Part shown: positions 6,413-6,732 of the stretch, one piece after another | Position numbering within the stretch: position 1 is the stretch's first letter | Layout of the letters: the number at the start of each line of letters is the position of its first letter | Assembly: GCA_900752305.1 (NCBI GenBank) | Contig: CAADUV010000131.1 | Coordinates: 1-6,732, forward strand | Direction of reading: 5' to 3' | DNA length: 6,732 nt | DNA from: an uncultured Oscillospiraceae bacterium | GTDB taxonomy: Bacteria > Bacillota > Clostridia > Oscillospirales > Oscillospiraceae | Program-made: the position numbers and the translations under genes | The notes under the pieces: model-generated | The model's input: the letters and a program-made list of their open reading frames with translations, nothing else | What the model was told of the DNA's origin: nothing | Databases searched by the model: none

Positions 6413-6732
6413 ATGCAGCCGAAACTGTGTTCTAGATGCCATAAAAATGTGGCGGTTGTTTTCATTACCAGATTGGATAAAGGTGACCCCGTGAACGAAG
6501 GCCTGTGCCTGAAATGCGCCAAGGAGCTGGGCATCCAGCCGGTGCAGGAGATGATGGATCGGATGGGCATCACCGAGGAGGATATGGAAAACCTGACCAA
6601 TGAGATGATGAGCGCCTTCGGCGGCCCGGAAGGGCTGGAAGAGCTGATGGGCGGCAGCATGGACTTGAGTGACGAGGACAGCGAGGAAGAGGAGGACGAA
6701 GAGGGCAAGACCGCCACCTTCCCCTTCCTGAA
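6413..6732 (+). CDS. Clp/HSP100-type ATPase subunit, N-terminal zinc-ribbon and linker (3' end outside window)
   Basis: Only the first 106 codons are present; the frame is open to the window edge. The start ATG at 6413 has AAGGAG 8 nt upstream. The protein begins with a four-cysteine zinc-ribbon: C6-x2-C9 and C32-x2-C35 (LCSRCHKN, GLCLKCAKELG), similar to the zinc-binding part of McsA. A Met-rich and Glu-rich helical segment follows (about 45-80), then an acidic linker (DEDSEEEEDEEG, 87-98) leading into TATFPFL. This layout matches Clp protease ATP-binding subunits of Oscillospiraceae-type Clostridia, in which the ribbon precedes the two AAA+ modules in place of the classic ClpC N-domain. The AAA+ part is not visible, so the Clp assignment is inference from the N-terminus. 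The alternative is a stand-alone McsA-like zinc protein. If it is a Clp ATPase, it would unfold substrates for ClpP in the cytosol. Confidence 0.7.
   Translation, partial: MQPKLCSRCHKNVAVVFITRLDKGDPVNEGLCLKCAKELGIQPVQEMMDRMGITEEDMENLTNEMMSAFGGPEGLEELMGGSMDLSDEDSEEEEDEEGKTATFPFL

Overview
The window (about 60% G+C in the genes, clearly more AT-rich between them) looks like chromosomal DNA of a high-GC member of the Clostridia, most likely an Oscillospiraceae/Ruminococcaceae-type gut anaerobe. This rests on Firmicutes-style ribosome binding sites, the ecfA1-ecfA2-ecfT-truA gene order, a DUF5711-like membrane protein, and a Clp-type ATPase with an N-terminal zinc-ribbon. The assignment is inference from gene content, not from a marker-gene comparison. 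All genes lie on the + strand, and nothing mobile, phage-like or CRISPR-like is visible.

Layout: positions 1-80 hold a probable intrinsic terminator of an upstream gene. A near-consensus sigma-A promoter (TTGACG, 17-nt spacer, TACAAT; 90-118) follows directly. It appears to drive a tightly packed run of seven genes: a class I SAM-dependent methyltransferase (160-1029), the two ATPases EcfA1 (1048-1932) and EcfA2 (1945-2814), the transmembrane coupling protein EcfT (2808-3617), tRNA pseudouridine synthase TruA (3645-4415), a membrane-anchored DUF5711-type protein (4419-5618) and a CvpA-family membrane protein (5632-6300). Gaps are 3-27 nt, with one 7-nt overlap, so co-transcription is likely. 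After a 112-nt AT-rich gap containing a 21-nt perfect inverted repeat, the window ends inside the start of a larger gene (6413 onward). Its zinc-ribbon and acidic linker match the N-terminus of a clostridial Clp/HSP100 ATPase.

Functionally, EcfA1, EcfA2 and EcfT form the shared energising module of a group II energy-coupling factor vitamin/metal transporter. The substrate-binding S components must be encoded elsewhere. TruA and the methyltransferase act on RNA (tRNA, and probably rRNA). The DUF5711 and CvpA genes form a translationally close pair of envelope proteins of unknown role. The Clp-type protein belongs to protein quality control.

This is mostly a conserved housekeeping region. I do not see a convincing undescribed system. 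The points most worth a second look are the palindrome in front of the Clp-type gene, the DUF5711-CvpA pair, and the uncertain C-terminus of CvpA.
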